From CAVQEK01 sp963711495 (GTDB lineage: Bacteria; Bacteroidota; Bacteroidia; Cytophagales; Cyclobacteriaceae), in assembly GCA_963711495.1 (NCBI GenBank), contig CAVQEK010000004.1, forward strand, positions 1,054,001-1,118,000: a stretch of 64,000 nt of DNA, read 5' to 3'. The notes under the pieces were generated by a model. It was not told where the DNA came from, did no database searches, and saw nothing but the letters and a program-made list of their open reading frames with translations. A program made the position numbers and the translations under genes. Each line of letters starts with the position of its first letter. Position 1 is the first letter of the stretch. Shown here piece after piece: positions 32,983 through 41,660 of the stretch.

Positions 32983-34062
32983 ATGAACCTCGAACACAAT
33001 AAATACCAAATATCCATAGGCAGCCATAGGGCGAAGGATGTGATATGGATACACTTTGCGAAAGACAACGCCTTGATCAGGCAACTCAAATCCGCTTTTC
33101 CTGCTGCCAAATGGAGCGCTTCGCAAAGATGCTGGTACCTGCCCGATCGCCCCGCAATCCGTGAGGGGCTTGGGTTGCCGGAGAGAATTGGCGGCAAGGA
33201 GGTATTGGCGAAAATCCATCCCGTGAACCGTCCCGCTCTGGAACAGATGCGGTCTTTGCTAATGTTAAAAGGCTATAGCCCCAACACCATAAAAACCTAT
33301 ACCGTGGAATTCGGCCAACTACTGTATATATTGAAGGCGCACCCTGTGGAGGAATTGACGCCCGAAAAGATTAGGAGTTACATGTTGTATTGCACCGAGC
33401 GCCTGCACCTTTCGGAAAACCATATCCACAGCCGGCTGAACGCCATCAAGTTTTACTTTGACCAGGTGCTGAAAAGGGACAAGTTTTTTGCGGAAATTCC
33501 CAGGCCTAAAAAGCCGGGCACGCTTCCGAGGGTGTTGAGCCAAAAGGAGATCGCCAAATTATTTGAAGCTACGACCAATGAAAAGCACCTTTTGATATTG
33601 AAACTATGCTATGGAATGGGCTTGAGGGTGAGTGAAGTAGTGAAGCTCAAACTGGAACACATCAATAGCAAACGGATGCAGGTGTTGATTGCTGGCGCCA
33701 AGGGAAAAAAAGACCGTTATGTGAACCTTCCGGGATCGGTGCTCCCGGCATTACGGGCTTACTATAAGGCCTACAAACCGGAAGTTTACCTTTTTGAAGG
33801 GCAGTTCGGGGGGAAATATTCCATACGCAGCGCGCAGGCGGTATTCAAAAATGCCATGAAAAAGGCAAAGATCCGGAAATCGGTGGGCATCCACAGCCTT
33901 CGGCACAGCTACGCCACCCACCTGCTGGAATACGGAACGGATATCAGCTACATTCAGAAATTGCTCGGCCACGATAGCATCCAAACCACCAGGATATATA
34001 CTCATGTGGGCGTTCAGGATACTACTCAAGTTAAAAGCCCGCTGGACATGTGGGGCCATTGA
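32983..34062 (+). CDS. Tyrosine recombinase with N-terminal extra domain and IntI-like C-terminus
   Basis: 359 residues. Residues 1-75 form an extra domain (VIWIHFAKDN, LKSAFPAAKWSASQRCWYLPD) found ahead of many Bacteroidota recombinases. A SAM-like core-binding domain follows (about 82-170), then the catalytic domain with Arg215 (GLRVSEV), Lys240 or 242, His304 and Arg307 (HSLRHSYATHLL), His330 (LLGHDS) and Tyr339 (TRIYTHV). The last residues, YTHVGVQDTTQVKSPLD, resemble the end of integron integrases (YTHV...GVxSPLD), but the IntI-specific insertion between the Lys and HxxR motifs seems absent. It sits beside a structured element and may act on the spacers of this region. Confidence 0.9.
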   Translation: MNLEHNKYQISIGSHRAKDVIWIHFAKDNALIRQLKSAFPAAKWSASQRCWYLPDRPAIREGLGLPERIGGKEVLAKIHPVNRPALEQMRSLLMLKGYSPNTIKTYTVEFGQLLYILKAHPVEELTPEKIRSYMLYCTERLHLSENHIHSRLNAIKFYFDQVLKRDKFFAEIPRPKKPGTLPRVLSQKEIAKLFEATTNEKHLLILKLCYGMGLRVSEVVKLKLEHINSKRMQVLIAGAKGKKDRYVNLPGSVLPALRAYYKAYKPEVYLFEGQFGGKYSIRSAQAVFKNAMKKAKIRKSVGIHSLRHSYATHLLEYGTDISYIQKLLGHDSIQTTRIYTHVGVQDTTQVKSPLDMWGH

Positions 34063-34254
34063 CAAATGATTTACAGCATCTTTTAAATGGTTCGGTTGAC
34101 GAAAGACATTAAATATCCAGGATAGTTGAAAAAAATTGACCACCCGGTGAAGGACTTTATAGTGCCGGTGGAAGCCTGAATATACTTAGCTCCTGATTTA
34201 GAATATTGAATATTTTAACCAACATTTGAATGTTCAAATCAAGAAATCAAAATT

Positions 34255-35466
34255 ATGCGATTTATTAAAAGCTGGCGCTGGTTCGGGCCGGAAGATCCGG
34301 TAAGCCTGGATTATATAGAACAAATTGGAATTGAAGGCATAGTGACTTCGCTGTTGCAGATTCCAGTTGGAGATATATGGACAGTCGATGAGATCGAGAA
34401 ACGGAAAAACCGGGTGGAAAGACGAGATTTTGTAAACAGGAACCAGGAGGGAAATTTGAAATGGACGGTGGCAGAAAGCGTAAATGTGCATGAAAGTATC
34501 AAGACTGGAGCGGAAGATCGGGATAAGTACATAGAAAATTATATACAGACCATCAGAAATCTGGCTTCATGCAATATCAAAATAGTGTGCTATAATTTTA
34601 TGCCTGTACTGGATTGGATTCGGAGTCATTATCAATATAAATTTCCCAATGGCGCTGAAACCATTCTCTTCGACTTCCCGGCGCTGGCAGCATTCGATCT
34701 TCATATTCTTAGACGTGAAAATGCGGAAATTGATTACAATCCTGAGATGGTAGAACTTGCGACCCAAACTTTTCAGCAAATGACGGATGCCGACAAGTAC
34801 GCAGTGCAAAGGACAGCGATGGGTGTACTGCCGGGCACCGACCGGGTGTACAGTCTGTATGAATTCCAGAAGAAACTAAAAATGTTTAAGAATATAGACC
34901 GCTTCAAAATGCAGGACAATTTGAAATATTTTTTGCAGTGTGTCATTCCTGAAGCAGAGGCAGTTGGCATGAAACTGGCTATTCATCCCGATGATCCGCC
35001 TTTTCCGGTATTCGGATTACCCCGAATTGTTGGGACCGAACAAGACCTTGCCGACATTGTCAATATGGTTGATTCTCCAAGTAACGGTATCACTTTTTGT
35101 GCCGGATCACTTGGTGTCAGGCCCGGCAATGATCTTTCCGGAATTGTCAAACGGCTCGGGCATCGTTTCCACTTTTTGCACTTGCGGAATATACAGCGAT
35201 TGGAAAATGGCAGTTTTATGGAAGCTGATCATCTTCGTGGCGACATAGACATGCATGCCGTGGTGAAAGCATTAGTGGAAGAACAAATTGTTCGAAAAAA
35301 TAATGAAAGAGCGGATGTGGATTTGCCATTGCGGCCGGACCATGGCTTTAGAATGATGGATGATTTTAACCGGAATACCTACCCGGGTTATGCAGCCATC
35401 GGCAGATTAAAAGGCCTCGCCCAGCTCGAGGGCCTGGAAATGGGCATTCGCAAACTGCTTCAATAA
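34255..35466 (+). CDS. uxuA: Mannonate dehydratase
   Basis: Dehydrates D-mannonate to 2-keto-3-deoxygluconate in glucuronate breakdown. 403 residues of the TIM-barrel UxuA family: start SWRWFGPEDPVSL, then the metal-site and substrate motifs IHPDDPPFPVFGLPRI and CAGSLGVRPGND, and RPDHGFRMMDD near the C-terminus. No uxuB or uxaC lies alongside, so the gene is isolated from its usual pathway partners. It is the first core-type gene after the accessory region. Confidence 0.95.
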   Translation: MRFIKSWRWFGPEDPVSLDYIEQIGIEGIVTSLLQIPVGDIWTVDEIEKRKNRVERRDFVNRNQEGNLKWTVAESVNVHESIKTGAEDRDKYIENYIQTIRNLASCNIKIVCYNFMPVLDWIRSHYQYKFPNGAETILFDFPALAAFDLHILRRENAEIDYNPEMVELATQTFQQMTDADKYAVQRTAMGVLPGTDRVYSLYEFQKKLKMFKNIDRFKMQDNLKYFLQCVIPEAEAVGMKLAIHPDDPPFPVFGLPRIVGTEQDLADIVNMVDSPSNGITFCAGSLGVRPGNDLSGIVKRLGHRFHFLHLRNIQRLENGSFMEADHLRGDIDMHAVVKALVEEQIVRKNNERADVDLPLRPDHGFRMMDDFNRNTYPGYAAIGRLKGLAQLEGLEMGIRKLLQ

Positions 35467-35570
35467 AAAGTTATTGGTTTAAAAATTTCATGACTCCGCA
35501 TACATGGTGCATGGAGCGAAAGCATAAAAATATCAATGTTGTTTACATTTAATCATACGAAAATCCAATA

Positions 35571-37151
35571 ATGAACCAGTTAGACAACTTTCTATCACAA
35601 ATCCGGCAAGGTTATCATTTTTCTGGCGAAGGTATTTTGCTGGGGACCGCCGTCTTAGAAGGACAGCCAATCGGTGAGGCCCTGGTCCGTGTCCCACTTC
35701 GAACACTAAACCGGCATGGTCTCATTGCTGGCGCTACCGGAACCGGTAAAACCAAAACTTTGCAGTTGATGGCAGAATCATTATCGGAACATGGTGTGCC
35801 GGTATTGATGATGGACATCAAGGGTGATCTGAGTGGACTGGCCCAACCTGGCGTTCAAAACCCTAAAATTGAAGAGCGGCACCAGAAGATCGGCGTGCCC
35901 TTTCATCCGTCGGCATTTCCCTTGGAATTGTTGACTATTTCAGAAGATTATGGGACCAGAATGCGGGCCACGATTTCGGAATTCGGACCAATACTGCTCT
36001 CGAAGATCCTGGAACTGAATGATACGCAATCAAGCGTGGTGTCCCTTCTTTTTAAATTTGCTGATGATTCCGGACTTCCACTTTTGGATTTGAAAGATTT
36101 CAAGAAATTACTCCAATTTGCCGGTGACCTTGGCAGGGCCAAAATTGCGAAAAATTATGGGCAGATTTCGGGTGCTACTTTGGGTACAATCAGTAGAAAA
36201 GTAATAGAACTGGAACAGCAGGGTGCGGCATTATTTTTTGGCGAGCGATCTTTTGAGGTCAGCGATTTGCGCCGTAATGATAAAAATGGATTGGGTTATA
36301 TTTCCATCCTGAGGCTAACCGATATCCAGGACCGTCCCAAGCTATTTTCCACCTTTATGCTGAGTTTGCTCGCTGAGATCTACGCTACATTGCCGGAAAT
36401 CGGGGACCCTGAAAAACCTTCGTTGGTTTTGTTCATCGATGAGGCTCACTTGATCTTTGAAAATGCCTCCAAAGCATTGTTAAACCAGATAGAAACAATT
36501 GTTAAGCTGATCCGCAGTAAGGGCGTGGGCATATATTTTTGCACTCAGGTACCTGACGATGTACCCGATGAAATCCTGAGTCAGTTGGGATTGCGTGTTC
36601 AACACGCCCTGCGCGCAGTTACTGCAAAAGATCGACAGGCCATAAAAAAAGCCGCGGAGAATTTTCCGTTGTCGGATTTTTATCAAACAGATCAGGTGCT
36701 CACATCACTCGGTATCGGGGAAGCGTTGGTCACCGCATTGAATGAGAAAGGCATTCCCACACCACTGGCAGTAACTTATATGGTAGCACCCCGATCGAGG
36801 ATGGGGACACTCACTGCGGAGGAACTTGATCGGCTTTTAAAGCAATCGGAGATCAGAACTTTCTACAATGAGTCGATTGATCGTGAGAGCGCCTATGAAA
36901 TATTGAACCAAAAAGTGGAGGCGTTTTCCGCACAGGAGCATCAGGAAACCTTAAAAAAACAAACCAATCGAAAGGGTGGAGGCTATCACGAGAAAGACGA
37001 TCCCTCTTTGTTTGATGAGTTGTCAAAAAATACCATGGTACGCCAGATGGGTCGCACGGTGATGCGCGAACTAACCCGAAGCTTGCTGGGCGCAATGGGT
37101 GTTTCTACTGCCACCAGGCGGAGGAAACGCAGTAGTCGCTCTTTGTGGTGA
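35571..37151 (+). CDS. HerA-like ATPase, DUF853 (YjgR) family
   Basis: 526-residue P-loop NTPase. Starts near GEGILLGTAVLEGQPI, has Walker A GATGTGKTKT at about 52-61, the DIKGDLSG motif typical of DUF853, and Walker B LVLFIDEAHLIFE, with an arginine-rich C-terminus (ATRRRKRSSRS). The family is related to HerA/FtsK helicases, and its role is not established. It is a single gene with its own upstream gap of 104 bp. Confidence 0.9.
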   Translation: MNQLDNFLSQIRQGYHFSGEGILLGTAVLEGQPIGEALVRVPLRTLNRHGLIAGATGTGKTKTLQLMAESLSEHGVPVLMMDIKGDLSGLAQPGVQNPKIEERHQKIGVPFHPSAFPLELLTISEDYGTRMRATISEFGPILLSKILELNDTQSSVVSLLFKFADDSGLPLLDLKDFKKLLQFAGDLGRAKIAKNYGQISGATLGTISRKVIELEQQGAALFFGERSFEVSDLRRNDKNGLGYISILRLTDIQDRPKLFSTFMLSLLAEIYATLPEIGDPEKPSLVLFIDEAHLIFENASKALLNQIETIVKLIRSKGVGIYFCTQVPDDVPDEILSQLGLRVQHALRAVTAKDRQAIKKAAENFPLSDFYQTDQVLTSLGIGEALVTALNEKGIPTPLAVTYMVAPRSRMGTLTAEELDRLLKQSEIRTFYNESIDRESAYEILNQKVEAFSAQEHQETLKKQTNRKGGGYHEKDDPSLFDELSKNTMVRQMGRTVMRELTRSLLGAMGVSTATRRRKRSSRSLW

Positions 37152-37325
37152 TCCTGGTAAAAAAAGGTAAAATTGTTAATTAGTATTCCTGAACAAATTG
37201 TGTTTTTTGTTACAACCGAGCGGCAAGACTACTATTTAGTCAGTATCTGTACCCGGATTCCAATTCATTTTTATTATAATCACGGCTTAATTTAGTTAAC
37301 CTTTAAACCTAGTATTTTAACAGAT

Positions 37326-37958
37326 ATGGATATTTATCAAAAAGTATTTGAAAACAATCGTGAATGGGTCTCCAAAAAAATACAGGAAGACGGTGATTTC
37401 TTCAATAAACTGGCCAGAGACCAGAATCCTGATTTTTTATATATCGGTTGCTCGGACAGCCGGGTACCGGCCAATATTATCATGGGCCTGGAACCGGGGG
37501 AGGTTTTTGTTCATAGAAACATCGCCAACCTGGTACCCAATGTCGATGTGAATGTACAGTGTGTCATTCAGTATGCAGTAGAAGTTTTACAGGTGAAGCA
37601 CATTATTGTTTGTGGTCATTATGGTTGCGGAGGTGTTAAGGCGGCACTACAGCAGGTAGATATGGGAAAACTCAATATGTGGCTTAGAAATATTAGGGAT
37701 GTATACCGGTTGCATAAAGAAGAACTGGGAGCTATCGATGACGCTCAGGCCAGGGAAAATAGATTGGTTGAATTGAATGTCCTTGAGCAATGCAGCAATG
37801 TGATCAAGACATCATTTGTTCAAAAGAGTTATATAAAAAAGGGATTCCCGGTTGTGCACGGGTGGGTATATAGCCTGGCCAATGGAGAACTAATCGACCT
37901 CAATCTTGATTTCGAAAAAATATTGACAGAGATCCGGGAGATCTACCGGATTGTGTGA
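37326..37958 (+). CDS. Beta-class carbonic anhydrase
   Basis: 210 residues; interconverts CO2 and bicarbonate in the cytoplasm. Zinc ligands Cys42, His98 and Cys101 are present in GCSDSRVPA and CGHYGCGG, together with the Asp44-Arg46 dyad, and no signal peptide is seen. Its TGA overlaps the ATG of the next glycosyltransferase gene by one base, so the two are co-translated, which is unusual for a carbonic anhydrase. Confidence 0.95.
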   Translation: MDIYQKVFENNREWVSKKIQEDGDFFNKLARDQNPDFLYIGCSDSRVPANIIMGLEPGEVFVHRNIANLVPNVDVNVQCVIQYAVEVLQVKHIIVCGHYGCGGVKAALQQVDMGKLNMWLRNIRDVYRLHKEELGAIDDAQARENRLVELNVLEQCSNVIKTSFVQKSYIKKGFPVVHGWVYSLANGELIDLNLDFEKILTEIREIYRIV

Positions 37959-38683
37959 TGGCAAATCCCGAAGGAGGCACCCCGATGGGAATGGTCCCAT
38001 CTCGTATAAAAGTAATTATTCCGGCCTTCAACGAACAAAATGCTGTTTGCCATGTCATCCGTGAAATTCCACGTGAATGGGTCAGAGAGATAATTGTGGT
38101 CAACAATGGATCTACCGATAATACCGTAGAACAGGCCAAAGAATGTGGCGCCACCGTTCTCGATGAATGGCGTAAAGGCTATGGCAGCGCCTGCCTGAAG
38201 GCGATCGAATATTTACGTCAATCCAGCGATCCAACAGATATTGTGGTTTTTATTGATGCTGACCATTCCGATTATCCGTCACAAATGCCAGAACTCGTTC
38301 AACCCATCATGGAGGATAAGGCTGATTTGGTAATTGGTTCACGCGTGCTTGGGAAAAGAGAAAAGGGATCCATGACTTTTCCTCAGGTTTTTGGCAATTG
38401 GCTGGCCACAACATTAATGAGTTGGTTCTATGGCATTAATTTCACTGACTTAGGCCCTTTCAGGGCAATACAATTTAATCGGCTTCTGCAACTGGATATG
38501 CGGGACAAAAACTATGGCTGGACCGTAGAAATGCAACTGAGGGCGGCAAAAAATAAGTTGAGGTGCCTGGAAGTTCCCGCCAATTACAGACGTCGCATTG
38601 GTAAATCGAAAGTTTCGGGGACTATAAAGGGAACCATTATGGCCGGATATAAAATATTATGGACTATTTTTAAATATAGGTGA
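37958..38683 (+). CDS. GT2 glycosyltransferase (dolichol-phosphate mannosyltransferase-like)
   Basis: About 241 residues from the ATG at 37958 (a later Met at MVPSRIKVIIPAFNE is also possible). GT-A signatures: IIPAFNEQNAV, VVNNGSTDNT, and the DxD-type FIDADHSDYP. There are no C-terminal membrane helices, unlike the GT2 at 4621. It shows TGATG coupling to the carbonic anhydrase gene and is followed 19 bp later by a GT-C membrane transferase, which suggests that it supplies a lipid-linked sugar to that enzyme. Confidence 0.87.
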   Translation: MANPEGGTPMGMVPSRIKVIIPAFNEQNAVCHVIREIPREWVREIIVVNNGSTDNTVEQAKECGATVLDEWRKGYGSACLKAIEYLRQSSDPTDIVVFIDADHSDYPSQMPELVQPIMEDKADLVIGSRVLGKREKGSMTFPQVFGNWLATTLMSWFYGINFTDLGPFRAIQFNRLLQLDMRDKNYGWTVEMQLRAAKNKLRCLEVPANYRRRIGKSKVSGTIKGTIMAGYKILWTIFKYR

Positions 38684-38702
38684 TTTCAAATAAGGCGTAT
38701 TC

Positions 38703-40064
38703 GTGAAATCAGGATTTAAAATAGGCCCCACGTTGTCCGTAGTGTTTATCGCTGCCTCGGCCCTGCTTTATATCCTTATTGGTTATTTCACGGACCGGGC
38801 CGATTTTTTTCAACTCTTTCCTGAGTTTGCCACGCTCTTCGGTATTTACCTTTTGCTCTATCATTCGACATGCAAACTGCGATGGTTGCTTATGGCCGCG
38901 GTGGCATTTCGGTTGACTTTGTTTTTTATGGTCCCCAATTTATCCGACGATTTTTACCGGTTCATCTGGGATGGCCACCTCGTTGCGAAGGGGATCAATC
39001 CGTTTTCTTATTTGCCGACGGAGATAATTCATCAAAATCCAGTCATTCCAGGAATCGGTGAAAACTTATTTAGCCATTTAAATTCACCGGAGTATTACAC
39101 CATTTATCCACCTGTCTGTCAGTTCATTTTTTACCTGGCTGTATCGGCTGGAAAAAACTCAATTTTTATCAGCATTTTGGTCATGCGCATGTTTGCTATA
39201 GGAGCAGAGATGGGGACGCTTTGGATAATGGGTAAACTCTTGAAAAAATATGGTCTGGACCAGCGGAATATTTTACTTTATGCCCTCAATCCTCTGGTGA
39301 TCATCGAGTTAACAGGAAATCTGCATTACGAATCACTGATGATATTTTTTGTGCTGTGCAGCATCTGGATGCTGGATAAAAACCGGTTAGCTGCTGCCGG
39401 GTTATTTTTTGCGCTGGCCGTTGCTGCTAAATTGATCCCCTTGATTTTTTTGCCCATGTTCTTGCTGCGCATTGGTTGGAAAAAATCATTGATTTTTTAT
39501 GCCTGGACATTCTGTTTTATGGGAATTCTTTTTTTGCCTTTGCTGAGTTCAGGTTTTTTCCGTGGTTTGAGTGCGGGCATTTCCTTATACTTTCAAAAGT
39601 TTGAATTTAACGCGAGTGTGTTTTATGTTGTCCGGGCCATTGGTTTTTGGGTAAAAGGGTGGGACATTATTCAAACTGCCGGCAAGTGGCTGGCCCTGAC
39701 TACACTGGTTTTGACTTTGCTTATTGCCTTTTTCCAAAACCTAAAGACCAATAATTTGATAGCCATATTGATTTGGCCATTGGTCATCTACTATATGCTG
39801 GCCAGTATTGTACATCCCTGGTATAGTGTTCCGCTGATTGCGTTTGGTTTATTTTCGAAATACCGTTTTCCGGTACTCTGGAGCGGATTGATTTTTTTAT
39901 CCTACGAAGGGTATACACCTACCGGATTCAATGAGAATTTTTTATTGGTATTTATCGAATATTTCCTGGTGAGTGGATATATGATCTATGAGTTGTTGCG
40001 CCATAAGGACCTTTTGGAATTTGATCAACCCCTGAAAAGGTTTGATCATTTTTTAACGCGCTAA
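38703..40064 (+). CDS. GT-C type membrane glycosyltransferase
   Basis: 453 residues with about ten to twelve hydrophobic helices. The first extracytoplasmic loop carries LSDDFYRFIWDGHLVAKGINPF, an acidic catalytic motif of the GT-C superfamily that uses polyprenyl-phosphate sugars. Start codon is GTG 38703. Together with the preceding GT2 gene it makes a plausible two-step pathway: sugar loading on a lipid carrier, then transfer outside the membrane. Acceptor unknown; mannose as sugar is only a guess from the family. Confidence 0.82.
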   Translation: MKSGFKIGPTLSVVFIAASALLYILIGYFTDRADFFQLFPEFATLFGIYLLLYHSTCKLRWLLMAAVAFRLTLFFMVPNLSDDFYRFIWDGHLVAKGINPFSYLPTEIIHQNPVIPGIGENLFSHLNSPEYYTIYPPVCQFIFYLAVSAGKNSIFISILVMRMFAIGAEMGTLWIMGKLLKKYGLDQRNILLYALNPLVIIELTGNLHYESLMIFFVLCSIWMLDKNRLAAAGLFFALAVAAKLIPLIFLPMFLLRIGWKKSLIFYAWTFCFMGILFLPLLSSGFFRGLSAGISLYFQKFEFNASVFYVVRAIGFWVKGWDIIQTAGKWLALTTLVLTLLIAFFQNLKTNNLIAILIWPLVIYYMLASIVHPWYSVPLIAFGLFSKYRFPVLWSGLIFLSYEGYTPTGFNENFLLVFIEYFLVSGYMIYELLRHKDLLEFDQPLKRFDHFLTR

Positions 40065-40074
40065 TGGTCGTTGT

Positions 40075-40752
40075 TTAGTTGTTTAACAGAGGTTCAAGGT
40101 ATTTCCATACAGTTTCGGCAACGATCTTTTCTCCTTCCACATTGGGATGAATGCCATCTCCCTGGTTTAGATCAGGAATCCCTGCAACATCCTGCAGTAG
40201 GAAAGGAATAAGGGTAGCATGATTTTTTTTAGCCAGCTCAGGATATATTTTTACGAATTCTTTTTCATAATCTTCTCCCATATTGGGTGGTACCATCATT
40301 CCCGCAAGCACGATCTTCGCATCCGGATATTTATTTTTCACCTTATCAATGATATTCTGAAGATTTTCCCGGGTCTGGTCCAAAGGCAATCCTCTTAGCC
40401 CGTCATTGGCGCCGAGTTCCAATACAAAAATATCAATGGGTTGTTTAAGCATCCAGTCAATGCGATTGAGACCTCCCGCTGTAGTTTCTCCACTCAACCC
40501 ACCATTCACCACAGTATAGTTAAGCCCTTTTTCATCGATCTTTTGTTGGATTAGTGCCGGAAATGCTACAGCCGGGTCGAGGCCCAAACCGGCCGTGAGG
40601 CTGTTGCCAAAAAAAAGAATGGTTCCGTTATCTCCGGTGGAAACACGCTGATGTGCCGGTGCAATATTCGTTATAAGGAACAATAGCAGCAGATTCAAAA
40701 TAATGTTTCGCAAAGTATTTGGATATTTGTTTACAGCGATAAATACCAGCAA
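40075..40752 (-). CDS. tesA: SGNH-family esterase (TesA-like arylesterase)
   Basis: 225 residues with a signal peptide (NIILNLLLLFLITNIAPA). The four SGNH blocks are seen: FGNSLTAGLG with the nucleophile Ser, GLSGETT, GANDGL, and DGIHPN with the catalytic Asp and His. This matches periplasmic thioesterase I/lysophospholipase L1. It is divergent from an ABC transporter pair that resembles ybbA-ybbP, the same arrangement as tesA-ybbA-ybbP in enterobacteria. Confidence 0.9.
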   Translation of the reverse strand: MLVFIAVNKYPNTLRNIILNLLLLFLITNIAPAHQRVSTGDNGTILFFGNSLTAGLGLDPAVAFPALIQQKIDEKGLNYTVVNGGLSGETTAGGLNRIDWMLKQPIDIFVLELGANDGLRGLPLDQTRENLQNIIDKVKNKYPDAKIVLAGMMVPPNMGEDYEKEFVKIYPELAKKNHATLIPFLLQDVAGIPDLNQGDGIHPNVEGEKIVAETVWKYLEPLLNN

Positions 40753-40826
40753 GACTTTTGCCAGTTGTGTAAATTCTTAAACCTTTATCGAAAAATATAC
40801 TTTATTTGTTTAAAAAGCTACTCATC

Positions 40827-41540
40827 ATGGATCACATTCTCAAAGCGGAGCATCTCACCAAACAGTTTAAAAGTGGCACCAGGGTGCTTACCGTGCTGAG
40901 TGACGTCTCTTTTTCCGTACGCGAAAAATCGGGAATGGCCATTGTCGGTCCTTCGGGAAGTGGAAAAACGACCCTACTCGGATTGTGTGCAGGGCTGGAT
41001 ATGCCTACCGAAGGCGCGGTGACCCTCATGGATATTGAAATGAACCGTTTGGATGAAGATGACCGCGCTTATGTGCGCAATCAATATGTGGGATTTGTAT
41101 TTCAGAATTTTCAATTATTGCCTACCCTTACGGCAGTAGAAAATGTGATGATTCCTATGGAGTTGAGGGGTGAAAAAAACATTAAATCCAGGGCATTGGA
41201 ATTGCTCGAAAGGGTTGGCCTGGGAGACCGCGTTCATCATTATCCTGCGCAATTATCAGGTGGAGAACAACAACGTGTGTCCATTGCGCGGGCATTTATT
41301 TCAAACCCAAAAATACTTTTTGCCGATGAGCCAACCGGGAATTTGGATGAAGAAACAGCCGAAACAGTGAAAAACCTGTTATTTCAGATCAACCGGGAGG
41401 AAGGCACCACACTGGTGATGGTTACCCACAATGTACAGTTGGCAGAACATACAGGACGGGTTTTACAATTGAAGGGTGGCAGGCTGGTTTCCGATCTTGA
41501 AATGGCACGCTCAGGGGTCAAAGAAGCTGAAAAATCATAA
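40827..41540 (+). CDS. ABC transporter ATP-binding protein (YbbA/LolD type)
   Basis: 237 residues from the ATG at 40827; the frame also opens at TTG 40806 but MDHILKAEHLTKQF is the natural start. Walker A GPSGSGKTT, Q-loop FVFQNFQLLP, signature LSGGEQQR, Walker B ILFADEPTGNLD, and the H-loop VTHN are complete. The sequence belongs to the MacB/LolD group that powers FtsX-type permeases. It is followed by such a permease gene and is divergent from tesA. Confidence 0.92.
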   Translation: MDHILKAEHLTKQFKSGTRVLTVLSDVSFSVREKSGMAIVGPSGSGKTTLLGLCAGLDMPTEGAVTLMDIEMNRLDEDDRAYVRNQYVGFVFQNFQLLPTLTAVENVMIPMELRGEKNIKSRALELLERVGLGDRVHHYPAQLSGGEQQRVSIARAFISNPKILFADEPTGNLDEETAETVKNLLFQINREEGTTLVMVTHNVQLAEHTGRVLQLKGGRLVSDLEMARSGVKEAEKS

Positions 41541-41660
41541 TAAAACCAGGGCCAGTCATATGATCCTTTTTAAGAATCAGCGGTCCGCAATCGATTTTGT
41601 TGGTGTGGATAATGGACAATTTTTGTGACAAGTACTTAAAGAAGCTTTGGCATTAAATTG

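Noticed and set aside
32983..34062. Calling the recombinase a true integron integrase
   Set aside because: The diagnostic insertion of IntI between the Lys and HxxR motifs is not visible, and the extra N-terminal domain is not part of IntI. Only the C-terminal tail is similar.
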